Positions 1-11,006 of a stretch of 64,000 bases of DNA are shown here, in pieces (position 1 is the first letter of the stretch; every line of letters starts with the position of its first letter). Origin of the DNA: Heterobasidion occidentale. Lineage: Eukaryota > Basidiomycota > Agaricomycetes > Russulales > Bondarzewiaceae. The position numbers and the translations under genes are program-made. The notes under the pieces are model-generated. The model was not told where the DNA came from. It ran no database searches and was given only the letters and a program-made list of their open reading frames with translations. The DNA lies in assembly GCA_039111635.1 (NCBI GenBank), contig JBCAQO010000011.1, positions 1,426,001-1,490,000 on the forward strand, read 5' to 3'.

Positions 1-211
1 CCATGGTCTCTTGTCCTTTCAGAGTCAAATCTAATACGTCGCCATTCGTATGCATTACATGTGCCCTACTGGTAATCGACAACCAAATTCTCTACCTGCG
101 ACATGCATAGTAAGATGTATCCCTCGACCGGTCACGATTATCGCCGCTCACATCCTTACAGCTGGGAACGAAACCCACGCACATAGATGCAAACGAGCCA
201 CTAAGTAGTAG

Positions 212-1558
212 CTAGCAGCCAAGCCCACGATGCTCCGCAACCGTCCTGGCCGCGCGGCGCCTCGCGCTCACCACGCTGTAGAACCTTGCCAGCGCGGGCC
301 CGTCGCCCTCCGCGCCGCAGACCTTGTCGCGCACGAGCTCGTACGTGAACCCCGCCTGCGGGCGCAGGCGCACGTAGTTCAGGTCGACCGCGCGACCCGA
401 CGCGGGCGCAACCGCGCGCGCGCTCTGCACGGTGAGCTCCAACAGCGACTGCAGCGCGGCCGCGAGGCGGTCCCAGACCTGCGCCCACACGCGGCGCGGC
501 GGCAGCGCCGGGTCTGCAAGCGCGATGTGGCACTCGTCGAGGTGGAGCGCGCGGAGCGGGGCGCTGTGCTGCGCGATCCAGTCCTCGAGGTGGTTGGATT
601 CGGCGAAGAGGATGCCCTGGAGCGAGAGGTGCGCGAGCGCGGGGAGGTCGAGCTGGGCAAAGTCGAGCGCGGGGACGACGCCGACGTCGTGGTCGCTGTG
701 GAGGCTGAGGCGCGTGAGGGCGCGCGAGAGGGAGAGCGCGCTGAAGACGCGGTGCTGGATTGTGTGCTCCCAGAAGGCAAAGGCGCTGTCCCTGGAGGCG
801 CGGGTCGAAGTGGCTTGCAGGGAAGACGCCTCGATGGTGAGCGCGGTGAGCGAGCCGAAGAGGACCCGGAAGGAGGGCAGGGCGTAGAGCGGGCTGTCGC
901 GAGCGGCGAGGCCGAGGAGGTTGAGCGACGTCAGGGATAGGGGCAATTGCGGCTGGGCCAGGAGCGCGGAGAGGATGGCCGACTGCAGAGGGACCGAGTC
1001 CGCCGAGCCGCGCAGGGATATCGGCGTCAGCTTGCGGCCAAGGAAGTCGAGCGTGAGGGAGCGCAGTGCCGGCAGGGTGTGCAGCAGCGCAAACGACGCG
1101 CGCAGGGTCCCAGCTGAGACCGCGACATCTGGCTCCTCTTCGTCTGCTGGATGCACGGGGGATTCAGGCGGTCAGGCTCGGGCTCTACATGCGCACGCGT
1201 TTGCAGAGGGGATCAGTGATCACTCACGGTCTTGTTCGAATTGGTGTCTCTGATAGGGCAACGTTGGCAATCTGCCTTGGACGGCGGACGCGGTGCGCGG
1301 GTATCTTGTTTGTGGCTCGACGAAGTGGCATTCCTGGAAGCTGATCTGCCCGACGAACGGCGCCGCCCTCCCGCTTCGCACCAACGCGCCGAACCGGGCC
1401 GCGCTGCAGACGCTGTTCCGGACCTCGACGCGTCGGAATAGCCGGGACGAGCCGAGCGCGCAGAACGTCCGGTTCACCAGCCGCACGGTCTTCAGGTCCT
1501 CCAGATCGCACACTTCGTCGACGACAGCTTCGAGTAGTTCGTAGGGTAAGGAATCCAT
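212..1558 (-). CDS. F-box protein
   Basis: Two exons, 1228..1558 and 212..1146, separated by an 81-nt intron with a GTGAGT donor and CAG acceptor. Phase is kept across it, giving 421 residues. The chosen start opens MDSLPYELLEAVVDEVC, followed by DLKTVRLVNRTFCALGSSRLF. This is the classic F-box helix pattern of fungal SCF substrate adaptors (LP.E.., then R.VN..f...). The rest is leucine-rich (LRSLTLDFLGRKL, LTSLNLLGL, LAHLSLQGILF), consistent with an LRR-like substrate-recognition region. By family knowledge it would bind Skp1 and recruit a target to a cullin-RING ligase; the substrate cannot be read from sequence. An in-frame ATG three codons upstream is an alternative start. Agaricomycetes carry large families of such genes, so no orthologue name is given. 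Confidence 0.8.
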
Positions 1559-2495
1559 GTGTGGCATCCTGAAGGCGCCGCCGCCAGGTTTTTGAATGGC
1601 ACGTCGGAGTGACTTGCTGTGACGTCTCTGTGACATACCGCGACTGCAGTGTGACCGCACGCGGCACGACTGCGTTCTGGTGAGTGTTTTGCTGGTCTCG
1701 AGCGCTCACGAACAAGAAAAAATACAGGATGAACAGAATGAGGGATTTGTGCAGAGGGCTTGCAATGTCTGCCCTCATTGCATCGCGGCGATCGATCGAG
1801 AGCGATCGGAGAGCAGTACCGGTGTGGACCCAGCGCGCGTGCGTGCGAGGCAGCGACTCCTCGGGATCGGCGGATCGGGGACGAGGTATGCGGCGCACGC
1901 TGGGCGCGTCGACGCTCGGGGCCGTACGAACGTACGCATCATCCCCTACGCGATTCTGCATTGTCGAGTTTGAACGCGGGAGAGACAAGGCCGCTTGGCT
2001 CCGATCCTCACCTGGAACGCGATGAGGCTCATATAGTTGGCATGGGATGGGTTGGAGTGAATAGCAGATGGTGCACGGTTGAATGGACTTCTGCGCGCGC
2101 TCAGAGGTGCGTGTTCGGCTTCCAGGCATCGGGGTTCGTTTCGAAAGAGCACCTCGTCGAAGCCAAGTTCGACCGCCAACTTTGTTTCGACTCCGAGCGG
2201 CGAGCGCTGCTCCTGCCCACGTTTCTCGAAACAGCGGAGACCAGAACTCAAGGCCTCAACCTCGCTCTCGTCTCCCGAAGCAGTTCTTGTGCTCTGCATG
2301 TCTGAGAACAAACTGGGCACAAAAATACAGGTTGTACAAGGCTCGTACGTAGCGTATATACAAATACATGCAATGTGGCCGGACTAATCATATCGACCGG
2401 AGGTATTAAGAAATGATGCTCAGAGTCCCGGAACCATGGCACAACCAGACCCAGACCCTCGACCCCACACCCACTGGAGTCGCGTTCGGGCGCGC
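1559..2495. other. Intergenic, no supported gene
   Basis: This spacer lies between two minus-strand genes. Several overlapping open frames occur on both strands, but none shows a recognisable domain or consistent splice structure. It must contain the upstream region of the F-box gene and the 3' region of the secreted-protein gene. Confidence 0.5.
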
Positions 2496-3918
2496 TCAGG
2501 CGCCAGTCACGCCGCCCGTAGCGCCGGTGGCGGCGATGCGCTGCGCCGCGTCCGCCTCGGTCGAGCACGTAACGGACTGTGAACCACTCATGAGCACGAC
2601 CGCACACTCGACGACGACCGAACGAGCAAGGCAAAGCAGAAGAAGAAGTAAAAGCAACACTCACCGTGCCGGCCTTGTTCACAAGCGGCAGCGCGAAGCA
2701 CTGCGCGCCGCCCGCGCACGGCGTCGTCGCGAATTTCCCACCGACGCACTGCGCGAACGCGCCCCCGACGCATGCCTGCGCGCCGTCCTGGCACGGCGAG
2801 GCGGCCGTTAGTGATGCGAACTGTGCGTTCTGCGCCTGCGCGTCGAGCCCGTTTTCTAAAGGGGGGCGGTCAGTGCGTGGTGAAGAGGCGGAAAGGAAGG
2901 GAGGGGACGTACGGAGGGTGAAGGACTTGGAGGACGCGCTGGTGGTAGCGGGGGTGGAGGCGGGGCTAGGGGCGGCTGCGGCTGCTGCACCGCCGGAAGC
3001 AGCGTTGTCGGCGGCAGCGCTGGTGCTGCTAGTGGGGTCTGCAGCCGTGCTGCCGGTGGCAGCACTCCCGGCAGCAGGGTCCGCGGACGCAGTAGGATCG
3101 GCAGCCGCTCCGCTCGCGGCGCTACTGTGCATCAACGAGCCAAAAGCACCCATCAGCCGCGCGCTCTTCCCAAAAAAGAAAGGTTGCGCGAAGGAACTCA
3201 CCCCGCGGCGGCGGCGGGCGTGCCGGGGCTCTGCACGAGCGTGTTGAGCTGCACGCCGTCGGGGACGGGGCCGTCTGGCTTTGCGGGGCACGAGCCGGGC
3301 GGGGAGACGGCGGCGGCGAGGCCGAGCGGGACGTTGCCCGTCTGGTCGCCGCTGAACTTGGTGAAGTCGGACGAGGCGAACTGGCAGTGGAAGAGCCCCG
3401 CGAGCTCGGCGTTGCGCGGGGCGGTTTGGCAGTAGGGCACTTGGAGGCTGTCGGGCTGTCGGGGGCGGGGTTGTGTGAGCGGGTGTGAGTGGGGTCGGCA
3501 GGTGGAGAGGGGGAGGGGGGTACGCACGGCGTTGCGCGGCTGCTGCACGAAGATCTGCGCGAGGCGGATCATCTCGGCGTTGTTGTTGAGCTGCTTGGCG
3601 AGGTCGACCATGCTGTCGGCCGCGTCCTGCTGGTCGCAGTTCTTGCCCGCGGCGAGGAGCGAGGAGAACGCGGTCTGGGAGATCGTGCTGCACTGCGCCG
3701 CGCCGCCGGCTGCGGTCTGCGTGTGCGGCAAGTCGCGCGTGTCAGTTCGTGGAGGGCAGGCGTGCGGGGCAGGCGCGAGAGGGGACTAGACTCACGCAGG
3801 CTTTGACCCACGCGGCGGTGGAGTCTGAGATGGTCTGCGAGATGCGCTTTTGGAAGGGCCGGGCGGACGCTGCGGAGGCGAGGAGGCACGAGACGAGGAC
3901 GGAGGAGAGCTGGACCAT
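2496..3918 (-). CDS. Secreted protein with CBM19-like C-terminal cysteine module
   Basis: Six exons with consistent phases: 3796..3918, 3528..3716, 3202..3455, 2913..3124, 2665..2855, 2496..2576, giving 349 residues. The start MVQLSSVLVSCLLASAASA is a typical signal peptide. A conserved-looking N-terminal half follows, with several cysteines (WVKAC, AAQCSTISQTAFSSLL, NCDQQDAADSMVDLAKQL, FVQQPRNA, VPYCQTAPRNAELAGLFHC). A low-complexity Ala/Ser/Pro/Thr linker is next (about residues 183-240, likely O-glycosylated). The C-terminus has regularly spaced cysteines (SPCQDGAQACVGGAFAQC, FATTPCAGGAQCFALP, then SVTC). That spacing resembles CBM19, the chitin-binding module of yeast chitinase. I infer a secreted, possibly wall- or chitin-binding protein. 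No catalytic domain is visible. The CBM19 assignment is by pattern only. Confidence 0.75.
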
Positions 3919-4147
3919 GGTGGGGAGCTGAGTCGGGCGGTTAGGTGCGGGCGCGTCGAAGAAGGCGGGATGCGGGCGGCTGGGGGTCGTGCAAGCGAAC
4001 AAAGAGCGTAGCAAGAGCAAAGGCAAAGAAGCGTGCAAATGGGAGAGAGCGCCGGGCTCTAGAACGAAAAGGAAGCCGAAACGAAAGCGGGTGGTGGAGG
4101 TGAAGGTGGAGTGGGGAACTACTATTCCTGCAGCGATGGTCGAGACC

Positions 4148-4153
4148 TTTATA
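4148..4153 (-). promoter_or_regulatory. Putative TATA box of the secreted-protein gene
   Basis: On the minus strand this reads TATAAA inside GCAGTATAAAGG, about 230 nt upstream of the ATG at 3918. Distance and orientation suit a core promoter with a longish 5' UTR. Assigned by motif only. Confidence 0.4.
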
Positions 4154-6217
4154 CTGCGACCCTTGCGACTGCAGGGCCTATAAACGGGCAGCCGCGAACC
4201 CCACTGGGCAAGCTGTGATGATATCAGGCCGAGCACGATGCGACCCATCCCCAATAAATATGCTGTGATGCTGATGCGGTGCCGTGCGTGCGACGCGGGC
4301 TCAGCACAGCTCGGCCAGCTCTGCGCGTTGCGGCGATCCCGCGATAGCCAGCACTCGGATGCGCGACGGCAGCATCGTCGTTCGTTGTGCGCAGCTGAGC
4401 TGAGCGGGGAGCGTAGCTGCGGCTTGCGCGGTTAGGGTGTGGCGCTGCGGCGAGCGCACAGGCGCAAGGCGGCGGTAACACATAGCCGATCATCCAGGGG
4501 CTGGTGGCTGGTGGGGCCCTCAGCATCATGATGCGGGCGAGCAGGAAGCCCTAGGGGATATTAACATCAGTGCTTAATGGACGATGGTGATGGTGTGCCA
4601 GGAGACACTGACCGGTCCCAGTCAGGCATCGGATGCTCGGAGTGAGGAAGAAGCCACTCGTGCATCTTGCCTTGCTACGCGGTCGTGCCAGTCGCAATGG
4701 AAACGGCCGCGTAGCCTCCAGGCTCCCGTGTTTTGCTTATTGAACACGATGCGATGCACATGCACTGAGCTGTGGCGATGATGAGGCTCGAATGTTGTTG
4801 AGTTGAATCACACCAGACGTCAAACGGGGTCCCGCACAGGGCATATGCCTGCTTCGTCGCTCGAAGCACCGTAAAGGGACAAACAAAAGTGTGTTTGGGA
4901 GGGATCCCATCCATCTTCGACGACGAGGAGTCGCGATGCAGATGGTGATGGTAGGCAGACGGAGCTCAGCCGATCAGTTGCGCAAGGTGAGCCGGTGAAG
5001 TCGTACACAAACGGATAGGGCGGGGCCTATGATTGTGCCCGCGTGCTTCCGTCTGTCTCTCCTCGGTGAGAATGAACCCCGAAAGCGGGGCTATTCTTTG
5101 TAAAGTCAGTTGAGGCGGTCGAGCTCGGTCGCGTTGGAAACGACCGCTTATATTGCAGGTCTTCAGAATTGCGGACGCCACGCGTAATAATCACTGGCTG
5201 GTGCGTATGTCATTGTACGTGCCAATTTAATTTCCTCCTACTGCCTACGACGTACAGGCAGCTACTTACATGCCGAAGGCACGAGGGGGGGGATACCAAT
5301 ATGGAATCCTCACGAGCCAAGAAGCTGCCCGTATGGGAGGGTTACTTCAGGGCATTGGAGGAGTTTGTTTCTAGAGAGTATCAGTCGGTGGTGCGGGTGG
5401 GGGACTCGGCTCACCACAGCGATGGTCAGAGTAGGCTCACCTAGAGCTGAGCCCCAGTGAGAACGCCCTCGTTTGAGCTGCGACGAGAACGAGTCCTGGC
5501 GAATGACTGTCGGGAATTGAAAACAACGACTAATGCTGGCGAATGGTCTCATATGCAGCGCGCAATTTCCTTAGCTTAGTTTGCTTCCCGGTACGAACTC
5601 GCCGCTTTCGAATCTTTCTTGTCATAAGTTCGTCTATTCCTGTTTGCCCTCGGGTCAGATCAAATCAGATCGAATAGTGTACTTTACAATAATTAAGGCT
5701 GACTGTACCTTTTCAAATATCCACTAAAGAGCCTTTTCAACCAAATTTATTGGGCATTCTGCCTCAGAGCAAGAACGAGCTACTCTCAAGAACCTCTGAA
5801 TCGATTGAGATAGATTGCAGTCATTTTACATATATTTTTGCTAGGTATACTCAATCAGAGCCCTGTTGCCGTCCGATGCACCATTCTCGCTGCAATATGT
5901 GTACGGCCCTCTCGCAATCATAACTATAGGAGCACAACATCGCGAACAGTGAAAGAGACGGCGATAGACGTACCCTTTATCGATTCTTAGGACGCACACA
6001 ATTCGGACGTGGTAGACACCTCTAGTTATCGCAGGATTGTCTGACATGTGAACAAGCACTCTAAAGTGAAGAAAAATCAATCAGTGGGGCACGCTGATTG
6101 AATACGAGGTGCACAAACCTAATGGGAGGGGGCGGGGATATAGTGGTGCTGGGCGTGGAGCGGTGGAAGGCTGGGGTGAGTGTGTGTGTAGTGGATTTGT
6201 AAGTAGGAGGGGAGGGC
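4154..6217. other. Intergenic, no supported gene
   Basis: About 2 kb without a convincing gene. Short open frames occur on both strands, including a 91-codon plus-strand frame at 5169-5444, but they lack recognisable domains and splice-consistent neighbours. The sequence becomes AT-richer from about 5.5 kb. Confidence 0.5.
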
Positions 6218-7102
6218 AAACCGCTAGAATAGGATACGTGATCCACTCTGCGAACATCTCCATGTATTCCATCATAAGCAGCATCAACACGCCCTTTGTC
6301 ACGAGCACCGTGAACCTGCCTGCGAGACACACGCGCGCGGCGCGCACAAGTAAGACCTCATCTGAACACGAAGCAAACCCAAACGCACCGAAGAGCGCGC
6401 AGAGCCCGATGTCCACGAGGACCCACTCGCCGCGCTCCGACAAGCTGGCAAGGACAACGGAGTACACGATGAAGATGCGCTGCTTAACGGTCTCGAGCAG
6501 TGCCGCGGGCGGGAGGCGCGTGTTGGACAGGTTGGACAAGAGCACGATGGTGACCGCGCCGATGATGGTGAGCAATATGCCCAGCAGATCACGCTGATCG
6601 CGCGCAACGACGTGTGGTCAGGGCGTGAGCCGGCGATGGAACGGAAGGACCTACGGTGCGGAAGCGCTCACCCAAGAGCAGCGGGGTAAAGAGGCAGTTC
6701 GTGGAGGACGCACCGTGCCTAGGGGCGCGACGATGGGCGCGGGCGCGAACACATACGAGATGAAGTTGCCCAGCTCGCCGACGTTCATGAGCAGGAACCT
6801 AGACCACCTGCGCGCGCTCGCACTCAACACCGGCAGCACAGCCACGAACCACGAAGAGGCGAGTGGACGCACCACAGCTTCAACTTGAGATAATTGGACT
6901 CGTTCGCCTCGTCCCCGTTGGCATCCTTGCCTGCACGCTTCTTCCCGCCCGCAGCGCCACGCTTCCGTTCACCGTGCCCCGCCCCTTCTGCCCCGTGCCG
7001 ACCGCGTCCGTCTCCTTCATTTTGTAATAACTTGTTGAGCATCTGGGCTGCACATCGCCCTCCAGCGCGCGGGATAGAATCCGGTGGTATTGCCGGCGGC
7101 AA
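6218..7102 (-). pseudogene. NIPA-like magnesium transporter, probably damaged
   Basis: Several minus-strand pieces match the NIPA (DUF803) family of membrane Mg2+ transporters: NESNYLKLKLW (exon end 6873), WSRFLLMNVGELGNFISYVF and FAPAPIVAPLGTV (from 6807), NCLFTPLLLGERFR (ending 6655), RDLLGILLTIIGAVTIVLLS (from 6593), VLVDIGLCALFG (ending 6389), and RFTVLVTKGVLMLLMMEYME plus WITYPILAV (from 6319). The first pieces join with GT-AG introns in phase. Two defects are visible. Between APLGTV and NCLFTP the frame is off by one base near 6710, with no intron able to repair it. The usual last transmembrane segments after WITYPILAV cannot be found downstream. The N-terminal transmembrane segment is also unclear. 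It could be a decaying copy, or an intact gene with a base error. Confidence 0.65.
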
Positions 7103-7985
7103 TGGGTGCAGCGGGGGGAGGGCGGCGGCGAGCGCGGTGAGCGGTGCGAGCCAGCGCTCGAGCGGCGTCGAAGGGGCTGCAGTAGGTCCCGCCTCATCAG
7201 CTTCAAGCCACGCATGGATACTGTCGCAGTCCGTGTGGCCCGCGACAACGACTGGGAGGGAAACTTGTCAGCATGCTATGAGTGGATTGGGGGAGGGGAA
7301 GAAGACACGCGCCGTGGTCGACTCTAAGCTTTTAGACGGCGTAGTCGGAGACGGCAAGCACGTTGACGGGAATCAATGGGCAACGAGTGAAGTGGGATGT
7401 GAGTTCAGAAATAACGACACCGAGCGGTGCTGGGGGCGTACTTTGCGATGTAGCAGTAGACGAATATGCTACCCATCGTGGAGTTGAGGAAGATCGTCTT
7501 GAAGAGAGCGCATTGGTGCAGCCGATCCAGAGCAGCTGCGTGGGCGCACGGCGCATCACAAGAGCAGGACGTGTCGGATGCGGGAGGAGGATAGGGGCTT
7601 GAACGCACCCTAGGCTGGGGATCGTCGTTGTTATTGCCGTCGTCGTCGTACCTGTTGGCCTGGAGAAAGTTGGCCTTGGCGATGATGTTGTCAATGCTGG
7701 GGTGCATAAGTGCATTGGGGCTGGCCATGGTGGGCGAGTGTGGACGAGGGCCGGATGGCAAGTCGCGGAAGCATGCCAGGTGATGTCACGGTGAGCATGA
7801 GTCAGTGCCATACTGCATAGTACATACTACTACCACTCTGAGTCCCTCAATTTCACCGGTGCGTTCTTTCCTCTTCGTTCAACTGCACAAACATGACACA
7901 TCTATTTTTCATTTCATTAGCGCTGTCCTCCAAGTCTCAAGAATGGAGCGCGGCTGCTAGAATTTTCCTTGGGTCAACCTGAGGC
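7103..7985. other. No firmly supported gene; possible short minus-strand exon
   Basis: The minus strand has a frame beginning MASPNALMHPSIDNIIAKAN at 7728 and, lower down, a hydrophobic stretch containing TMGSIFVYCYIAKY. These could be exons of an unknown small membrane protein or a degraded N-terminus of the NIPA-like locus. I could not connect them with consistent splice phases. The left terminus of the downstream DNA transposon should lie somewhere here, but I could not identify a terminal inverted repeat. Confidence 0.3.
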
Positions 7986-8211
7986 ATGCCGCCCATACGA
8001 CCCCACGATCCTTCAGAAACCAGAGATCTCGACAATCCAGATGTCTACTACTGTGGATGCATGGCCTGTCTAGATAAGGGGAAGTCTTGGCGCTCTCGGA
8101 CAATCTGGTATGAGCACAAACGAGATCGCGAGGCTCAGCAGGCAGCAGGCCAGATCCCCGCTCGGAACCCATTGCATAGGATTCCTACTCGCACTCGGAC
8201 ACGTCGGAAGC

Positions 8212-8216
8212 GCGCT
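8212..8216. repeat. Target-site duplication GCGCT (left)
   Basis: GCGCT lies directly before the left LTR and recurs directly after the right LTR at 18626..18630. Both copies are exact, as expected for a 5-bp Ty3/gypsy integration footprint. Confidence 0.95.
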
Positions 8217-9052
8217 TGTTAGGTCGGAGACCTATCACGTGCACCGATGCACGAAGGGGTCCCTAGGCTAAACCTCCACTGGTTCGTATAGTTGTAGACT
8301 CCAATGGATGAAGACGATGGATCGTCTTTGGGCTCTTTCGAGGAACTCGGGGTCGCTGTCGGCTTTGTTCTCGAAGAGATTGAGAAGGTGATCTTCGAGG
8401 TCTTCTCGATGATGAGGAGGAACCGGATGATCTTCTCCTGTCCAACAGATGACACGAGGGGTGTCCAACTGAGAACGCGGTAGGCAGCTAGCCCGGTATA
8501 GAAGCGGATGAGTAGAGGGAGGAGGGGAAGGGAGACGAGTCCAGTGCTTTCGTCAGACCGTGCAAAGAGGTTCTCAGATCTGACAGAGATCACGAAGCGT
8601 GGGCTAGGAAGGTAGCCAGACGCCGGGTGCAGTGCAGAGATCGAGTGTATTACAGGTGAACGAGCTGAGCTTCTTAGAAGCTCATCTCGGCTATTTACGT
8701 ACAGAAGTGTCTAGGGCAGGATCAAGATCTGGTCCGTGCGCTTCTCAGGTACCGAAGTCAACGATCGAGATCCGTAAGCTAGAATGCCTCATCGACCTGC
8801 CATATAACCGAATATAGTAATCCGAATCACTAATGTCCATCCACATCTTCGATCGATCAAGAACCAGGAACGGGGGTCAGGAACCAATGTCTGTCCACAT
8901 CAAGAATCAGGAACTAGAAGTCAGCGTTCATGCATCAGCATGTAAATGGTAAGGAGTCATGGAAAGCGGGTTCCGAGTCTGTAACAAGTCCGAAGCACTT
9001 GACCAGCCCATCCATTCACGTGCGAAGCACGTGTTAGGACGCGGTCCTAACA
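8217..9052 (-). repeat. 3' LTR (left end) of Ty3/gypsy element
   Basis: 836 bp with TGTT..AACA ends. It is nearly identical to 17792..18625 and, inverted, similar to 22962..23795. As the element reads on the minus strand, this is its 3' LTR. It is preceded on that strand by a polypurine tract at 9053..9066. A few small differences from the 5' LTR are visible: a four- versus three-G run near 8257, TTTCG versus TTCG near 8547, and extra bases near 8969. Open frames of about 110 codons inside the LTR are not treated as genes. Confidence 0.95.
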
Positions 9053-9066
9053 CTACCCCCTCTCTA
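9053..9066 (-). other. Polypurine tract of the retrotransposon
   Basis: The minus strand reads TAGAGAGGGGGTAG immediately before TGTTAGG of the 3' LTR. A purine-rich run abutting the 3' LTR is the expected plus-strand primer site and fixes the element's orientation. Confidence 0.75.
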
Positions 9067-9118
9067 TACAAGTCTTCGGCGCAAGGCGGGTGCACCCGAT
9101 GGTAGGGGCGGGTCTCCC

Positions 9119-10668
9119 TCAGGTGGACTTCGTCGAATGTGGGATGTTCCGAGCGGGATATCCGGTCCAGTTAGCGGTGTCGATTAAATGGTCTAATGCC
9201 TGCTTGTGATATCCGTATTCTTCAGCCGTCCTATCCATCTGTAGACGAAGGCGCCGGGACTGCATGCGATGCCTGTCATAGTCTTGAAGAAAGCCGCGCG
9301 CCGTAACGTCCGTTCTCTGGTGAATGCCCGTGATTGGACATCCCACGACGAGATGGCCGGCGCGTCCACATTCCCAGCAGTTACGAGTGGCGGGGTCGGT
9401 GGGTGGAGAAGGCGGGAGCGCGGGGTTAGGCCAGATTTTTCGGAGTCCAGTGCGTCTGCAGGCCATCCTTCTTCAGTTGCAACAGGAACGTCCGGCGACT
9501 GGGGGGAGGCTTCGTCGACAATGATAGGAGCGGTAATGTCGTTGCCGAGTAGGGGGGGGGATGGGGACACAGCAGGGGGTGACGGGGGTGGTACCGGTAG
9601 CGGCCGAAATACCTGGCGATCCCTGACGACTTGTTCGGGGTCGTAAGGGGGGCTGGTGGGCCGCATGAATTCGGCGGTCTCTTCGTCGGTGGGCCGAAAG
9701 GGTTCTGCCGCCGGGAGATCGGGTTTGGGTTTTGCCGGGGGATCGACCGTCATGGGTTCCTCGACGTCGATCGGGTGAAACCCCTGTTCCTGTATATCCG
9801 GTTTAGTCATGACCCAGGGCCTAACATTATCCTCCGGGGTGCATCCGCCGGGCCAGTAGCACGCAATGGGGTGAACCCCTCGACTGTTAAGTGGGAAGGA
9901 GTGGGTCGGCAGTAGTCCTTTGGGGACGTACTCTTCGATCTCTAGTCGCGCTCCGTTATGCCCAGCGAAGCGGAACCAACGGATGGTGTTCTCCTTGTAG
10001 CGGATTCGAGCGAGTACGTCGAGCCAGGCTTGTATGGTGTGCGTCTGTATGAGGACGGAGCTGGTGGTGAATATTCCTCCCAGTCGGAAGTTGACCATGT
10101 CGTTGCGGATGGCGGCGAGATTGATCAATCCTTTCATACGATAGGAGGTGACGGTGAGGTTAGCGAGGAGGATGGCCTGGGTCTGGTTGAGTGGTCCAGC
10201 GAACACTTGATAGGCTTGCGCCCAGACTGCCTGCTGCAAATAAAAAAGGAAAGCACGAGGGTTCTTCAATCCAGGCTGGTTTAGAATAATAGGGGCCTCA
10301 TCCTCGGCGAGCGTGAGGTGGTAGATGCTATTGTTCGTCGTCAGGTCCTGGTAGAGACGGATGTCGTGAAGGGGATTGGGTATAGCACGGATCCGGAAGC
10401 GTGGGTTTTCGTTGTGAACGGCAAAGGCCAATGGGGGAACGGCGATGTGTGGGTTCGGCATTTCAGCCGGGAAACGGGGAATAACAAACTCCGTAAAGGG
10501 ATCGGCGACTGGGACGCCTTCGGAAGGGATGTCGTCCTCGCTGTCGTAACCTGAGTCCGTGTCATCAATGAGTGTGGGTGTGGTAGTGGGCGGAGAGATG
10601 GTGCGAAGGATGAAGGGGTTGGGGGAAGAGGTGTTGGAGGTGTGAGGAGAAGTGGTAGCGGAAGCCAT
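9119..10668 (-). CDS. Extra retrotransposon ORF (post-integrase) with CCHC zinc knuckle, frameshifted
   Basis: This lies between the chromodomain and the 3' LTR, where Ty3/gypsy elements normally have nothing or an env-like gene. It opens with MASATTSPHTSNTSSPNPF and an acidic, Pro-rich segment. A roughly 200-residue helical-looking core follows (PRAFLFYLQQAVWAQAYQVF, QTQAILLANLTVTSYRMKGL, IQAWLDVLARIRYKENTIRW), then a long Pro-rich linker. Near 9440, at a run of five A/T bases, the coding frame shifts. It continues as a C-terminal CX2CX4HX4C knuckle (CWECGRAGHLVVGC) and a basic tail ending at 9119. Layout (helical core, linker, knuckle) resembles a Gag-like nucleic-acid-binding protein rather than an envelope. 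Function is unknown. Confidence 0.6.
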
Positions 10669-11006
10669 TCTGATGTTACTGAGAATGTAGCGGGGAGAGC
10701 TGTGTAAGAAGAGGTGTGCGGGGGCAAGGGACATTCGAGTTGTAGCTGGGATGCTGAGGAATGTTTCTGTCCGATGCAGGGTGTCTTTTATACGATGGAG
10801 GAGACGCCAATGGTGGCAGCAGCGTGAACAGATCCGAGAACAAGGGCGATGGCGATGGAGACAGCGGTGAGAGCAAGAGTCGCGACGACGGTATAAACGG
10901 CTACTGTGGATAGAGTGGGGTCGAAGGGGGTCATAGTCGTTTGCCTGGCCATGCCAATCCTCGGTTGGTCTGCTTTTGTAGCTCCTGGTATGCTTGAGTC
11001 CGCCAA

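Noticed and set aside
1224..2129. 301-codon minus-strand ORF overlapping the F-box first exon
   Set aside because: It reads the F-box exon in another frame; the F-box frame has the domain and clean splice sites.
8217..9052. Open frames of about 60-125 codons inside the LTR, repeated in all three copies
   Set aside because: They coincide with LTR sequence, occur on both strands, differ by indels between copies and have no domain. Explained by the LTR repeat.
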